In this document: piece by piece, positions 48,969-59,652 of the stretch
Layout: each line of letters opens with the position of its first letter
How positions within the stretch are numbered: the first letter of the stretch is position 1
DNA from: Lactifluus volemus
Taxonomy: Eukaryota; Basidiomycota; Agaricomycetes; Russulales; Russulaceae
Direction: 5' to 3'
Length of the DNA: 64,000 bases
NCBI GenBank assembly: GCA_022376515.1
Contig: WTXI01000005.1
Span: 310,001-374,000, forward strand
Program-made: the position numbers and the translations under genes
The notes under the pieces: model-generated
Told to the model about the DNA's origin: nothing
The model's database searches: none
What the model saw: the letters and a program-made list of their open reading frames with translations, nothing else

Positions 48969-49289
48969 TGTGTTTGAGCGAGAAGTTATGCATCAGTGCC
49001 AATCGAGTGCAGTAAATAAATATTTGTATGCAAGCATGCGTATCTAGAAGATGTGTTTTTGGTGATTTTATGATGCTATTTGTGCCACACTTCCGAGTCG
49101 TATGGCATCATACACATTATTCGCTGGCACAGTTGGTGCCCTGAACATAAGGACCTACAGTAGCACCCAAAAAGTTGTAGTATTGAGCTAGAGCCATTTG
49201 GGGTATTGAATCCGTGCCTTGCTGGTACTGTGCTGGCGTGTGAGATACGAGAAGCGCCTCAAAGTTAAGTTTACTTTCTGAGCTTGTCT
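48969..49289. other. spacer before the duplicated block
   Basis: No gene is seen. It lies between inhibitor 1 and the partial glycosylase copy, and probably holds the duplication breakpoint. Confidence 0.5.
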
Positions 49290-49690
49290 CGTACCAATTT
49301 TTGGCTCACACTAGAGATACAAAATGTTCTGGGCTCGTCGGTCAATATCTGGCTGCACAGCGCAGCTAATCGGAAAAGGATGACTTCCCGCGAGCGTTTC
49401 GGAAAGTTTCCACGGAAAGCGGGACAACACGTCTCTGAATTGGTGATCCTCTGGTGGGCGGGATCATTGGACAAGGCACTCCCTCAGTTTCAGTTTCTTT
49501 GGCTTTGGTTTTGGCTGAGGCAGAAGCTTTCGTTAGCTTGGTCACTATCGCGTCTGACGCTACTTGTCGCTTTGGATTCTTGCTTTGCGTTCAGTTGGAG
49601 TGATCATTAATGATCATTGCACGAGTGCGAGCAGCGGAGCGAGTAAATGGAAAACTGGCACACATGGTTGCCAGTCACTGGATACATTCA
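49290..49690 (-). pseudogene. partial duplicate of the 5' half of the glycosylase gene
   Basis: The stretch aligns in order with 47780-48260: GGCTCACACTA, GTTCTG.(A/G)CTCGTCGGTCAAT, CGTTTCGGAAAG, ACACGTCT.TGAAT and GCGAGCAGC.GA(A/G)CGAGT. The start codon is lost; the reverse strand reads PFTRSAARTRA where the parent has MPVTRSAARIRAA. Stops and indels follow. Only exon 1 and part of intron 1 were copied, so no enzyme can be made. Confidence 0.75.
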
Positions 49691-49867
49691 AGTTTAAAAG
49701 CTCATGCAGGGCTCACGAATAAGGCAATCAGGTGCGCGCATAGCATGGACTTCAGCTCATTGATGCGGATGCACTGTGTCGGCAAACGCTGTCACGGTCC
49801 CTATACATGCAATGGCACGCTCATTTACTGTACCGCGGCCGCGATGGGTGATGTGGCTCTCGGACCA

Positions 49868-49873
49868 TATAAA
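49868..49873 (+). promoter_or_regulatory. TATA box of I9 inhibitor 2
   Basis: TATAAA lies 97 bases before ATG 49970, within a promoter that is a diverged copy of the one before inhibitor 1. Confidence 0.55.
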
Positions 49874-49969
49874 CCATTATTTCGTCTCGAGTCGATTCAT
49901 ACTTCCGCCCTCGAGTCCCCTCCGAGTCCCACCAGTCACCCAATCACATAACCACCCTCATAAATAATC

Positions 49970-50311
49970 ATGTCCAAACGTGCGCGTCATGGGTAACAGA
50001 GCGATCCGTATCAGAAGCTTATCTCATTTGTAGCGCATATCGTCGTCTTCAAGAATACCGCTTCTCAGGAAGTGATCGACAGCCAAGCGAATGAGGTCAC
50101 CGCAAATGGCGGGGTGGTCAAGGAAAGATTCAGCCAGGGCTTCTCTGCCGAGATCCCACGTGTCTATCTTGATACATTGTACAGTAGCCTTCAGCAAGAC
50201 GGCAACGAGATACTCTACATCGGTGAGGCCAATGCCGTTTGGCGAATTGCAGATGGTTAACAGACCCTGCCTGTTGCAGAATCCGACCCAACGGCCACGA
50301 TTCAGCCATAA
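49970..50311 (+). CDS. peptidase inhibitor I9-like protein, copy 2 (one intron lost)
   Basis: Three exons: 49970-49979, 50034-50222 and 50280-50311. The protein starts MSKPHIVVFKNTASQEVIDS and has ANEVTANGGVVKERFSQGF, SAEIPRVYLDTL and YIESDPTATIQP. It is a clear duplicate of copy 1 with nearly the same introns 1 and 3. The second intron of copy 1 is missing, together with about four codons before it: copy 1 has FSSNIMK-intron-GFTAE and copy 2 has FSQGFSAE with no intron. The frame is open throughout, so this is likely functional. Confidence 0.85.
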
Positions 50312-50736
50312 TGTGTTTGGGCGAGAAGTTATGCATCAGTGCCAATCGAGGGAGTAACTAAATGATTGTACTGCATGCAAGTCCGAAGCATGTGGTTTTT
50401 TTTGACGGTGTTTATGAAGTGTGACCATCATATACATTACATGGTAAGGCTGATGTTGTGAGCACCCATGGTAGTGGCCCAGGAAACTCGTAGTATCAGA
50501 GTTAGGTCCTTTTGGAGTGTGCCTTGCCAGCGATCCCGGCGCGTGAGGTAAGAGTCTGGGCGAGCGCTTAGCTGTTTTGAGCTTGTCTCGAGCAAAGAAG
50601 CGAACACGCGTAAATTTTCGGAAAGAAATGGTTATGTTATACCCTTTTTCGCACAAGCGGGGTCCTTTTTCTTTCTTATTAACTATCACCATCCATTCCC
50701 GCTCTCCCCTCTAAATCAACTCATAATTGCATTGTC

Positions 50737-51160
50737 ATGGCTGGCATCGTCTATAAAGACAAACGTATGTCCTCTTTTTATCATGTCCACCACCCACCAT
50801 CTTCCCCGACTCATCTCATGTAGGTTACACCGTCGTATTCAAGAACAATGTCACTGAGGAAACCGTGATGAAGTACATGGCCGACGTCGTGGAAGCTGGT
50901 GGCCGCCTCACTCAAACCTATGACTGGTTTCTGAACGTACGTATCGTTCTTTTGGTCGCCGAGTTTCCTGTTGGCCTGCTCTTACGCGGAACCCATCGCA
51001 GGGGTTCTGCGCCGCTATTCCTGAGGACCATCTCCAATATCTGAACAATGATTCCGCCGATGTCGATTATATTGGTGAGCATTTCTGTACTGGTGGTTTT
51101 TCGCGGGTGTACCTTACAAGGTGTATCGCAGAAGCGGAAGGTCTTCCCCGCAGGTGCTAA
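50737..51160 (+). CDS. peptidase inhibitor I9-like protein, copy 3 (divergent)
   Basis: Four exons begin with MAGIVYKDKRYTVVFKNNVT. They continue EETVMKYMADVVEAGGRLTQ, YDWFLN, GFCAAIPEDHLQYLNN and DVDYIEAEGLPRRC, stopping at 51160. The intron positions are those of copy 1, including the second one after the FLN/IMK position. The N-terminus is about five residues longer and the C-terminal TVTIQ is lost. Sequence divergence is far greater than between copies 1 and 2, so it is an older member of the tandem. Confidence 0.78.
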
Positions 51161-51716
51161 ATTGTTGGCTCTGTTGAGATGCTGGCGCGTCTCGAACCTA
51201 CTCACTCTCGATTTTCCGTCTTTGCATTCGCATTATGGCTTGTCCTAGTTCTCACTGCAGTCGCATATATTCACCCTTTGCATGCATGTAAATCGCAATT
51301 GTAAGAGCTGGACACGTTTCTTTTGAAAATTTAAACGGGTATGTAACTTGGTCACATGAGCTTCCGAGAGGCACTTCACTAGTACCTCATCCTGTTCTTC
51401 CAAGCCGCGCTCAGTCCATCATGATATAGAACATGTACTATTCCAGACCTGAGGTAAGGATATGAAGTCATGGATTTACATTCATAATGATTATCGAAGA
51501 AGCGCTCAAAGGGATTGAATCCAAAACATCATCAAGTATCCGAGTCCGGATGTAAAGCCAGGGTATATGTCCAACGTTACAGGAAGGTGCAGTGAAGTGT
51601 GCACATGCGGGCTCGTTAAACGGTACAAGTCAGTCAAGAAAACAGGATAAGAGTGTCGCGAGAAAGAAACAGAGAGGGTAGCTGAGGACAAGGGAAATGA
51701 CAGCGTTCACGTCTGG
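51161..51716. other. intergenic between convergent genes
   Basis: No gene is seen. Confidence 0.5.
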
Positions 51717-53183
51717 CTAGGGACTGCCGTTGACACGGGCCCAGTTGAAGGGGTTTGGGCAGCTTCGGGAGTATGGGGGGGGGTTCTACATGCTCAGGGG
51801 GATCAGGAAAGTCCCAGGGCGTGGGATTATAGCAGCGGGCATAATCCTGGACAGCGTGTGTGAGCGACATTTGTCAGGGATGAGATGCGTTGCTCACCAG
51901 GTGGCAGCGCATATAACACCCTTGCCATGATTTTGTGCTTTGATCGTGTCGAATTCAAAGTCGATGAACTGCGAAAGATACCGCACAAAGGGGAGAATTT
52001 CGCTCGCACCCCCATAAATGACGCTCAAGGCAGTGAGGAAATTCACGACTGTGTTTGAGATGGACTTGGATCGCTGTTTGGGCAAGTCGTCATGACGAGG
52101 CATGAAGAAGTCAATGTGGTAACTCACACCCAGATACTCCAAAGTCGGCGGAGGCAGGAGGATTTCCAGACCCCACCAATCTAAAAGCGGACTCGGGTGT
52201 CAGGTACCGTTCGCGAAGCAAAGCGAACGAACGGGACGCATACATGTCAAGACGGATATCCTGTCTGTAGGAGGTTTTATGCCTGTATGGTCAGGAACGA
52301 TGGTTTTTCCAGTCGCATAGCTTAATGTCATGAGTTGGGGAATGGCTCGCGAGATACCGCTGATAATTTCCTCTGCGATGGGGACCGCTTCCGCGAGAAG
52401 GCCACTGGTACCTGGATGACCGGAACCAACTTCCGAATTTCCGAATAGATTGACGACATGTAGATTTTTGAACGTCTCCGCCACCGACTCGACCGTCGCA
52501 CTTGCGACGGATGATATGGATATGGCGTCATGGAGGAGGAGACTAAAATGTTTCTTCTCCACTTCTTCGTCTGTATATGGAAGAGAGACGGCATGGATGG
52601 GCGTGCTCGTCTGCAAAGCCGAGCTGGCAAGTGCGGGCAGCGTTTTCAGCTGTCCGATGACCTTGTTCGCGATTTCTGGTTGCAAAAGCTCCGCCTTGAT
52701 GTTGCTCAGCTGGGAGCGCGGATTGGGCCCTTGCGGCGGTGGGGCGAAACCGCCTCCGTCGGCCTCCTGCCCGACGATGAGGGAGCGAAGGACCAAGGCG
52801 GATTGCTTCGCATGGTGATCGGCAGGTGTGAGGTTTTCAGGCTTCACTTGGTCCGTGGCAGCCTCAGAGGCCGCATTTTCTATGATTGTGGGCTCAGGCT
52901 TGCGCTTGCCAAGCAGACCAAGTGGGCTACGGATGGACCAACGACGAGAGGGGGTATCGGGGGTAGCATTCGAGGGCGCGGGTGGGCTCTGCTCAGGAGC
53001 GGTAGCCGGAGCCGCGTCAGTTGTCGGTTTGTCCGCGGTCGAAGGATCTTCCGAAGCGACGGTTTTGGTAGTCCCCGGATTGCCCGAAGGAGGTGGTTCG
53101 GACGTTTCCGTTGTCTTCTTTCCACCAGCTTCAGTCGAAGCAGACTTGCCACGAGTACTCAAAAAACCTGGTAAAATGCCCAT
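51717..53183 (-). CDS. conserved fungal protein, function unknown
   Basis: ATG 53183 starts a disordered Ser/Thr/Pro-rich N-terminus (about 110 residues) followed by a folded part: LTPADHHAKQSALVLRSLIV, KTLPALASSALQTSTPIHAV, SLLLHDAISISSVASATVES and AIPQLMTLSYATGKTIVPDH. After introns it reads DLPKQRSKSISNTVVNFLTA, LSVIYGGASEILPFVRYLSQ, FIDFEFDTIKAQNHGKGVIC and AATW. The last exon begins IMPAAIIPRP, then WDFPDPPEHVEPPPILPKLP lies one frame off, and KPFNWARVNGSP with a stop at 51717 returns to the first frame. Two compensating one-base differences in C runs (near 51818 and 51752) explain this. The FIDFEFD and AATW-MPAA-PWDFPDPP blocks recur in agaricomycetes; I know of no assigned role. Confidence 0.72.
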
Positions 53184-53578
53184 GTTTAAAGCCGGTGGGG
53201 CGAAGGTTGGGGATCAAGGAGCTGCGAATTTGAATTTACTTACCTCTCGCTAGGATACGAGGTTTGATGGACTGAGGCCCGTGAGAAGCACATGCCTAGT
53301 AAAGAATCGCGGATCCGCTCCTATTCCGAGAGAGTATTGCGATAATTATACATGTTCCGACCATCCCTCGTTACTGTTCGTTGTTTACATCCTGAACGAA
53401 GACGAGTCATTCTATCAACGCTGGTCATGCTGGGCTTTTCTATTCGGATCTATTGACATCACCGGTTACAAATACTGTAAGTGCCGAATTCCGAATTACT
53501 AGGCATATATAAGTTTTGCCAAACTCCGAGCTCTCTCGCAAAACTTAAACTTTCAGCCGTTTCACCCCGCCTCTTCAC
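53184..53578. other. divergent promoter region
   Basis: The conserved fungal gene and the Ssu1-like gene are transcribed away from each other here. A CT-rich leader precedes ATG 53579. No gene is seen. Confidence 0.5.
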
Positions 53579-54931
53579 ATGTCTACTAAGAAAGGCATAG
53601 CGGACAGTATCCGGTGCGTAACTCAATACTGTCCTACCACGCTACCAGGTTCGTCTGACCAAGTATAGTCACTTCACTCCAGCATGGTTTGCGGTGAATA
53701 TGGGTATGTCTGCTTTGTTGATTAGCTATATATCTCTAACAATTTTACATGCGTTCAACAGGAACCGGCGCTGTTTCGATTCTCTTTTCAGTATTCCCAT
53801 ATGGTGATCAAAATGACACCTGCCGGACTCTGAGCACCGTTTTCTTTGCCTTGAACCTCCTGCTATTCGTACTCTTCTTTGCTGCCACTATCACGCGTTA
53901 CACGCGTTTTCCTACCACATGGAGTGTCATGATTCGCCATCCCAAGGAAAGCCTATCTTTAGGCACGTTCCCTATGGGTGCTGCCACACTGATAGGTGTT
54001 GGGACTACCCTGTTGCATGGCAAGTATGGTTTTGGAGGACGAGCATTCGTTTACACGCTTTGGGGGCTGTGGTGGATTGACGTAGCATTATCTATTCTAT
54101 GTTGCTGGGGTGTGATTTATGCCATGTGAGGACCTTTTCCCCCTTGATATCAGATTTCACCTTACCAATTCGTGTAGGATTACAAAGCAATCCCATTCTC
54201 TCCAAGAGATGACGACTGTCTGGTTGCTACCCATTGTCACTCTCATCGTCGCATCGTCGTTGGCGGGGAACTTGCCCAGGCGCTTCACCCCTATTCGGCT
54301 GCCAGTGCCCTGACCACGCTTGCTTTTACGATCTCTTCAGTCTCAATCGGCCTTACACTTTCATTTATGATTCTCACCATCTACCTCCATCGCCTCATTG
54401 TGTATGACTTTCCACCGGGCTTGAGCATAGTTTCTTCCTTCATTCCTTTAGGACCTATGGGGCAGGCAGGGTTTTCTGTGCTGGTCATTGGGCAGGCCAT
54501 TAGGGATTTCCTGCCTACCCCGGGAAATACGTCCCCATTCCTTGGCAATGCGCAAACAGGCGAGATTATTTTCGTCTTGTGCGTCTGCATAGGATTTGTC
54601 CTATGGGCTCTCGCGACGATGTGGCTTGGTTATGCGTTGTTGGGGATCCAGAATGTCGTACGCAGAACGCAAGTTCCATTCAAATTAGCTTTCTGGGGCA
54701 TGGTTTTCCCCAATGTGAGCCTTCTCTTCCTCAAGCTAGTATATGTGATGTAACGTTATACAGGGCGTTTACGCAAACTTGACTGTCGCTTTATATCAAG
54801 TACTTGACGTACAATTTTTCCGCGTCTGGGGCGCAATCTATTCGGTCTTCACCGTGCTTATATGGATTGTAATGTTCTATCGGACGCAGCGTTGGTTCCT
54901 CATGGGAGGATTTTCGAGGCGCCGTGTTTGA
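53579..54931 (+). CDS. Ssu1-type sulfite/C4-dicarboxylate (TDT/SLAC1 family) transporter
   Basis: Ssu1 exports sulfite across the plasma membrane. The first exon is MSTKKGIADSIRC from 53579, then VRLTKYSHFTPAWFAVNMG and GTGAVSILFSVFPYG, the family's opening block. Membrane segments follow: LSTVFFALNLLLFVLFF, TFPMGAATLIGVGTTLL with the next WGLWWIDVALSILCCWGVIY, TTVWLLPIVTLIVASS, ALTTLAFTISSVSIGLTLSF, LIVYDFPPGLSIVSSFIPLG with PMGQAGFSVLVIGQA, IIFVLCVCIGFVLWALATMW, FKLAFWGMVFPN and a final AIYSVFTVLIWIVMFYRTQR, stopping at 54931. Between ASS and AQALHPYSAASA the frame needs one more G in the run near 54264. About ten segments are present, as expected. Otherwise the gene is complete. Confidence 0.85.
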
Positions 54932-55142
54932 GGGACATAGAGGAGGATACGTCACCGTGCCAGACGTGGAGAAGGAATACGGAAAGAATGAGCGAGTAGC
55001 TTGACTACTGTATTGAATCTCTGGAGGGATCTACATTTATAATAAATGAATGAAGTAATCGGATTGCCCAAAAAGGGTATCACCGTAACCCACTTTGCAA
55101 CCGCCGCGAGCAAGCAGGCCAAGCGGTCCACTCCTGACACAC

Positions 55143-58100
55143 ATGCCGGATCGTTCAGACTATCAACCTTTACCACAGACTGCTGATGACGAGCCCGACG
55201 ATGGTCTTCCTTCCCCTGTCACAAGCTCAAATAGCCATCACCCACCAGACATTCGGCGCATGAATGCTCCAGGAGCTATTGATTTGCGTAAACTAGATGC
55301 GGCTTTCAAGCGGTACGTCCTTCTTTATCTCCCTCTGATACATGTCTGAACAACCTCAAGATGGACAGAATCCATTGCACAAAAGATAAAGCGCAAGAAA
55401 AAAGTTGAGGCTATACATGTGAAAAGGGAGATAATACGAAGCGCCTTCGACCCACCATTTGTCTCAGTACCTGCAACTGGGGGTGTTGTAAGTCTGACCT
55501 GATGTTCAACACGTCCAGCGCTCAGCGAGTCTCGATAGGTCAAGACACTGGACCACAAGTCACCTATGACTCAAGAAGAATACGATGCGTAAGGCATCTT
55601 TTTCAACAATGAGTGTTACATATGTTGACACGATGACTAGTCTCGTCCAATCTGTCAAGCGTGCAATTTCAGAGGGCATACATCCAAAAATGATCGTAAA
55701 GGGTTCGTCCGGCTCTTATTTTGCCCGAGCCAAGGCAGACGGGAGAGTTCAGACCGTTGCGTGAGCTCTGTACCTTCTACAAAGGACTAGCTTGCTGACA
55801 TCTACGTAGGGTTTTCAAGCCGAAGGATGAGGAACCGTATGGTCGTCTGAATCCAAAAGTGAGTAGTAAACGGTTCTTGAAAGCATCTTCCTTATTCTTT
55901 CATACAGACGACGAAGTGGCTGCATCGACAATTCCGATGGATCATCCGTTCGGTCGGGCCTGTCTTATTCCCAACCTTAGGTACGATGGTTCAGCGACGC
56001 AGGCATGTTACAGGTTACTGATGACTCTTAGCTACATTTCAGAGGCCGCAGCATCACTTCTTGATACACGGTAAATCTTAATATCGTACCGAAGACGCAA
56101 CTGGTGTCGCTCTCTAGCCCGGTTGGTTTCCTGAGTTTCCACTATTGTTGTCAATATAAATGTGTCGCAGGCGTTCTTCTATGACTGGATAGACAGAACG
56201 GCATCTAAGAAGGGAAAACCCCTTCCAGAGAAGATAGGAAGCATGCAGTGCTTCATGCATGGGTTTCAAGGTCAGCACCTACTGTATGAGGAAATTTTGT
56301 ATACTGAAAGACAACTGAAATTACAGATGCATCCGATTTTCTTCGAAATCACCCTTGGCCAGGACGCTCAATTGCGGATACGTTCGACGACTCGACACAT
56401 CGTGCAAGTAATCTTACGAAACGCTTCCTAGGAGCAATTAAAGTTATATGTGGTCGCACCGGCGCTGAGAGCTACGACGATGAAGCTGAAATAGACTATG
56501 AACGGGTCCTGTATGATGCATCCGAGAGAGATTTCAATAGGCCTTTCTATTGGTCTGCAGCCTTGCAGCAAAGCTTCCGAGAGGAGCTGGAAAAGTATGG
56601 CTTCATCTTACTCTACGCGGGACACGACGCTGACAAGTCCGCAGGCTAGTCATCCTAGGTGAGTTCCTACATGATACGCATCAATGTATAACGAGCCAGG
56701 AGAGTCAGACTACCTCATGCTTAACACCGACCGGGGTGCTGACAACTACATGATCAAGTATTGTGAAGCAGAACACGACAAACCTTTGATAGACATTGCC
56801 CCAACACGCTCTGCTCAGCTGGAAGTTCCAGGGATGAGCGAGCTTCGGCGCAATGAATCTCCTTCTAATTCCACCCAAACCAGCGTAACTTTTGCTGCTC
56901 CTCCCCGTATCGCTCGCGCATCCTCCAATCCACAGGCTTCGTATACTCAGCGCCCACATATCCATATTGCTGCCATCGACAACTCGCTCTCTTTTCCACA
57001 TGAACACCCGCGTGGGTGGCGCTCCTACACATACGGTTGGTTGTATCTTCCAGTCAGCCTCATTGGGAAACCCTTTAGCGAACGTACACGGCAACATTTT
57101 TTGCCCTTACTGACGTCCAAGACTTGGTGGGAAGAAACCACATTTCAGCTGAGAAAACTTTTTGCCATTGACGCGGGGTTCCACCCAAAGATGTTTGACG
57201 TAAGTCTGTCACGGCTAATACAGGCAACAATCCTCACGACTGAGCCTAGAGGCAACTTGCGGTGATCAAGGGTCAGGCATGGAACATTGTCCAGTCATTG
57301 AAGCACGATGTAAGTGCCATTGTCACCCTTAAAAATGAAACAAACTCATGGTTTATTACGACAGGATGAAGGTGAACCCATTTGTCCTGATTTCACCCGG
57401 TTCCTAAGTTGATGTCTGGCCAGGCCCTCTCGAGTTGACTCGTCGGACGAGGGCACTCGTTTGGGATGATGAGTTGGAGCTCGACGAAGATTCTATTTCT
57501 CAAATTCTGCACGATTCACACAGTGTTTCTCCACAATCTATTAACACACTTCCGCTACCTGGGAAAACCTTGCCACACCGGCGCTCACGTAGCCAGAGTG
57601 GCAGCAGCGATTTCCCACCGCCAAGCCGACGCGTTCCCTTGGATCATGCAGGATCAATACGACCCGTACCATTTTCTGCCAAGTTTCAGAAGGTGCACCC
57701 TGGTACAACAGGTGTCACGGTGTTGGAACACTTGGAACGGCTCGACGCTGTGGAAGCGAGCCTCGAAAGGCTTACGATCGATGATATAGTAGAGGAAATC
57801 GAGGAAGACGTTGGCGAGTCCTCGACAGCGCCGCGTCCGATCGCCGCAGCGAGACCTATAACGCTGCCTGACAGCACACCACATGCAAGTGGGTCCGCGC
57901 CATCACGATCGGGGGCCCCCGAGCTGGCTCCTGTTCCTGAAGCCGACTCGCCGACTCCCTCAACGTTGATCGAGGAGCATGAGGAAGACGTTGTGGCAAT
58001 GTCTAAGTCATTGTCACATCTTGACACCGGCCCGTTGTCGGCTGGCGTGCATCATGGGCGTGGGACGAGCAGCCACTCTGTGCAGGCTGCACACCGAACG

Positions 58101-58256
58101 CTCGATTGGATGCAAGACGAGCCCGCGAAGAAGAGGACAGTAATTTCGGAGGTGCGAATGATGAATCGCACTGGTTTATTATCATCAATTAATGATCTCA
58201 CGCATGCACAGCGACTCGAGGTGGTCACAACGAGGGCACTGTTTCGGTGTTGTTGA
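55143..58256 (+). CDS. LSB6: type II phosphatidylinositol 4-kinase (Lsb6-like)
   Basis: The enzyme makes PI4P on membranes. From ATG 55143 the gene has about a dozen exons. Order of blocks: RRMNAPGAIDLRKLDAAFKR, IAQKIKRKKKVEAIHVKREI, IHPKMIVKGSSGSYFARA, VFKPKDEEPYGRLNPK (ATP lysine), TKWLHRQFRW, FGRACLIPNLSYISEAAASL, LNIVPKTQLVSLSSP, AFFYDWIDRTASKKGKPLPE, RFLGAIKVICGRTG, YWSAALQQSFREEL, YLMLNTDRGADNYMIKY (catalytic loop), HIHIAAIDNSLSFPHEHPRG (metal site) and TWWEETTFQLRKLFAIDAGF. A Ser-rich tail of about 260 residues, starting LTRRTRALVWDDELELDEDS, ends at 58256. The animal palmitoylation motif CCPCC is absent. Two one-base gaps (C run near 55946, G run near 56071) break the frame; the flanking conserved blocks are intact. 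Confidence 0.9.
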
Positions 58257-59652
58257 TGAGAGCGGTGAGGCGTAGCATATAGTTACTGATAGGTCTCTGT
58301 AATGTTGTCGTGTGCACGAGTACATTTGTTCGGACTGGCAGTGCTTTTGGTTTCATCGGGTAGCGGTGCACGAGGACAAGCTGTCTCCACCCAATTATCA
58401 GACTATCATCACATCAGGCCCTACCCTTAACCCGAGGCTTATCTAGGATTTAGGATCAGACGTGCATTCGTGGAACGATGAAACCCTTATAACGTGCCGG
58501 TGCCAAGGTCGCAGATGGGTCGATCACTGGCGCAAAGCGTGCTTTGAGGAGTGATATTGGTCGCTCGGGCACATCAGCCACGGTAATTAATGTACGACGG
58601 CGCGGAGGGTACGTGTGTCAGGTCCACCCAAACGCGATCGCACACCCAACGTGGGTTTCGAAAACGAAAACCCTTGTCAAGGGATGTGGATCTGCATCTC
58701 AGAAGCTGCAGGGTTCGTTTATGGCACCTTTTGGTGCCATAATATAGGAAACGCGTGATATGGACCATACATCCGGCACCGATGATCAGAAGAACGTTGC
58801 ACTGGCAATGAATAATAATAATAACTCAGCCACTAGCAGACCGGTTAGCTCGGAGGGCGTCAAGTAATATTTGCAGAGCTGGGCTAGTAGTGGTTCCGAT
58901 CTCGTGCCTTGCTTGCAGCCTGAGCTTTCTGGAAGGAGAAACGAGTATCGTGGGGGTGCCGGTTTTGGTTCGATTCAGGAGGCGCCGCGCGCGCTGTGAA
59001 CACTGACGGGTTCTGACGGCTTTTTGAAAAATTTGGGGCCCCCGACTTGTTCGGCCAAGCTACTACCGCATGTCCTTTGACGTGAACCCACTTCGCGAAA
59101 GATAGGGGTAACCCTGGATTGTAGGCGGGCGGTAGACAGAAACGGGGGTACGCCCTACAGGTAGGGCTAGGGGTAACTTGACTGCTGGCTGCAATGATCG
59201 CGCGCCCAGCCAGAAAAAGGACGGCAATGCGCTTCCCCGCAAAAGTGACATGACTCATTTACAGCGCATTACAGACAGACGGAGAGACAGCCCTAGAGGA
59301 TTGGGCATCCTTGTCGAGTGAAACGCCACCAAGCAATTTCATGTCGTTCGAACGTACAGGACGCACACCACATACAGGCGAGTATCACAGGGTAACGTTT
59401 CTGAACTAAACAGAAGATGGAAAAAGAAAAAGGAATGGATGGATTGTGCTCCATTGTCGGGTCACATTGGAAAAAATAGGGCTAGGACGTAAGTAAGTTA
59501 CATTACTCAAGAAAGATCAAACACGTGGAGGTGAGATGCAAGCGCCACTGATACTGATACCCATAAAGCGAGAAAAGCTGAAGCATAGATGGACCAGGGA
59601 AATGACTCACACGAAATTATCCAGGAAAAGTATGGACATTTGGGCACGCCAA
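58257..59652. other. intergenic between convergent genes
   Basis: No gene is recognised between LSB6 and CUS2. It contains a perfect hairpin at 58720-58741 and a pair of AGGGGTAAC words at 59104 and 59171. Confidence 0.5.
58720..58741. repeat. perfect hairpin, 9-bp stem and TTTT loop
   Basis: TATGGCACC and GGTGCCATA are separated by TTTT. It is about 465 bases past the LSB6 stop, so a role in its transcript end is doubtful. Confidence 0.6.

Noticed and set aside
55300..57420. LSB6 as a pseudogene because of frame breaks
   Set aside because: All conserved blocks, introns and catalytic motifs are intact. Two single-base gaps in C/G runs match the error pattern seen in other core genes.
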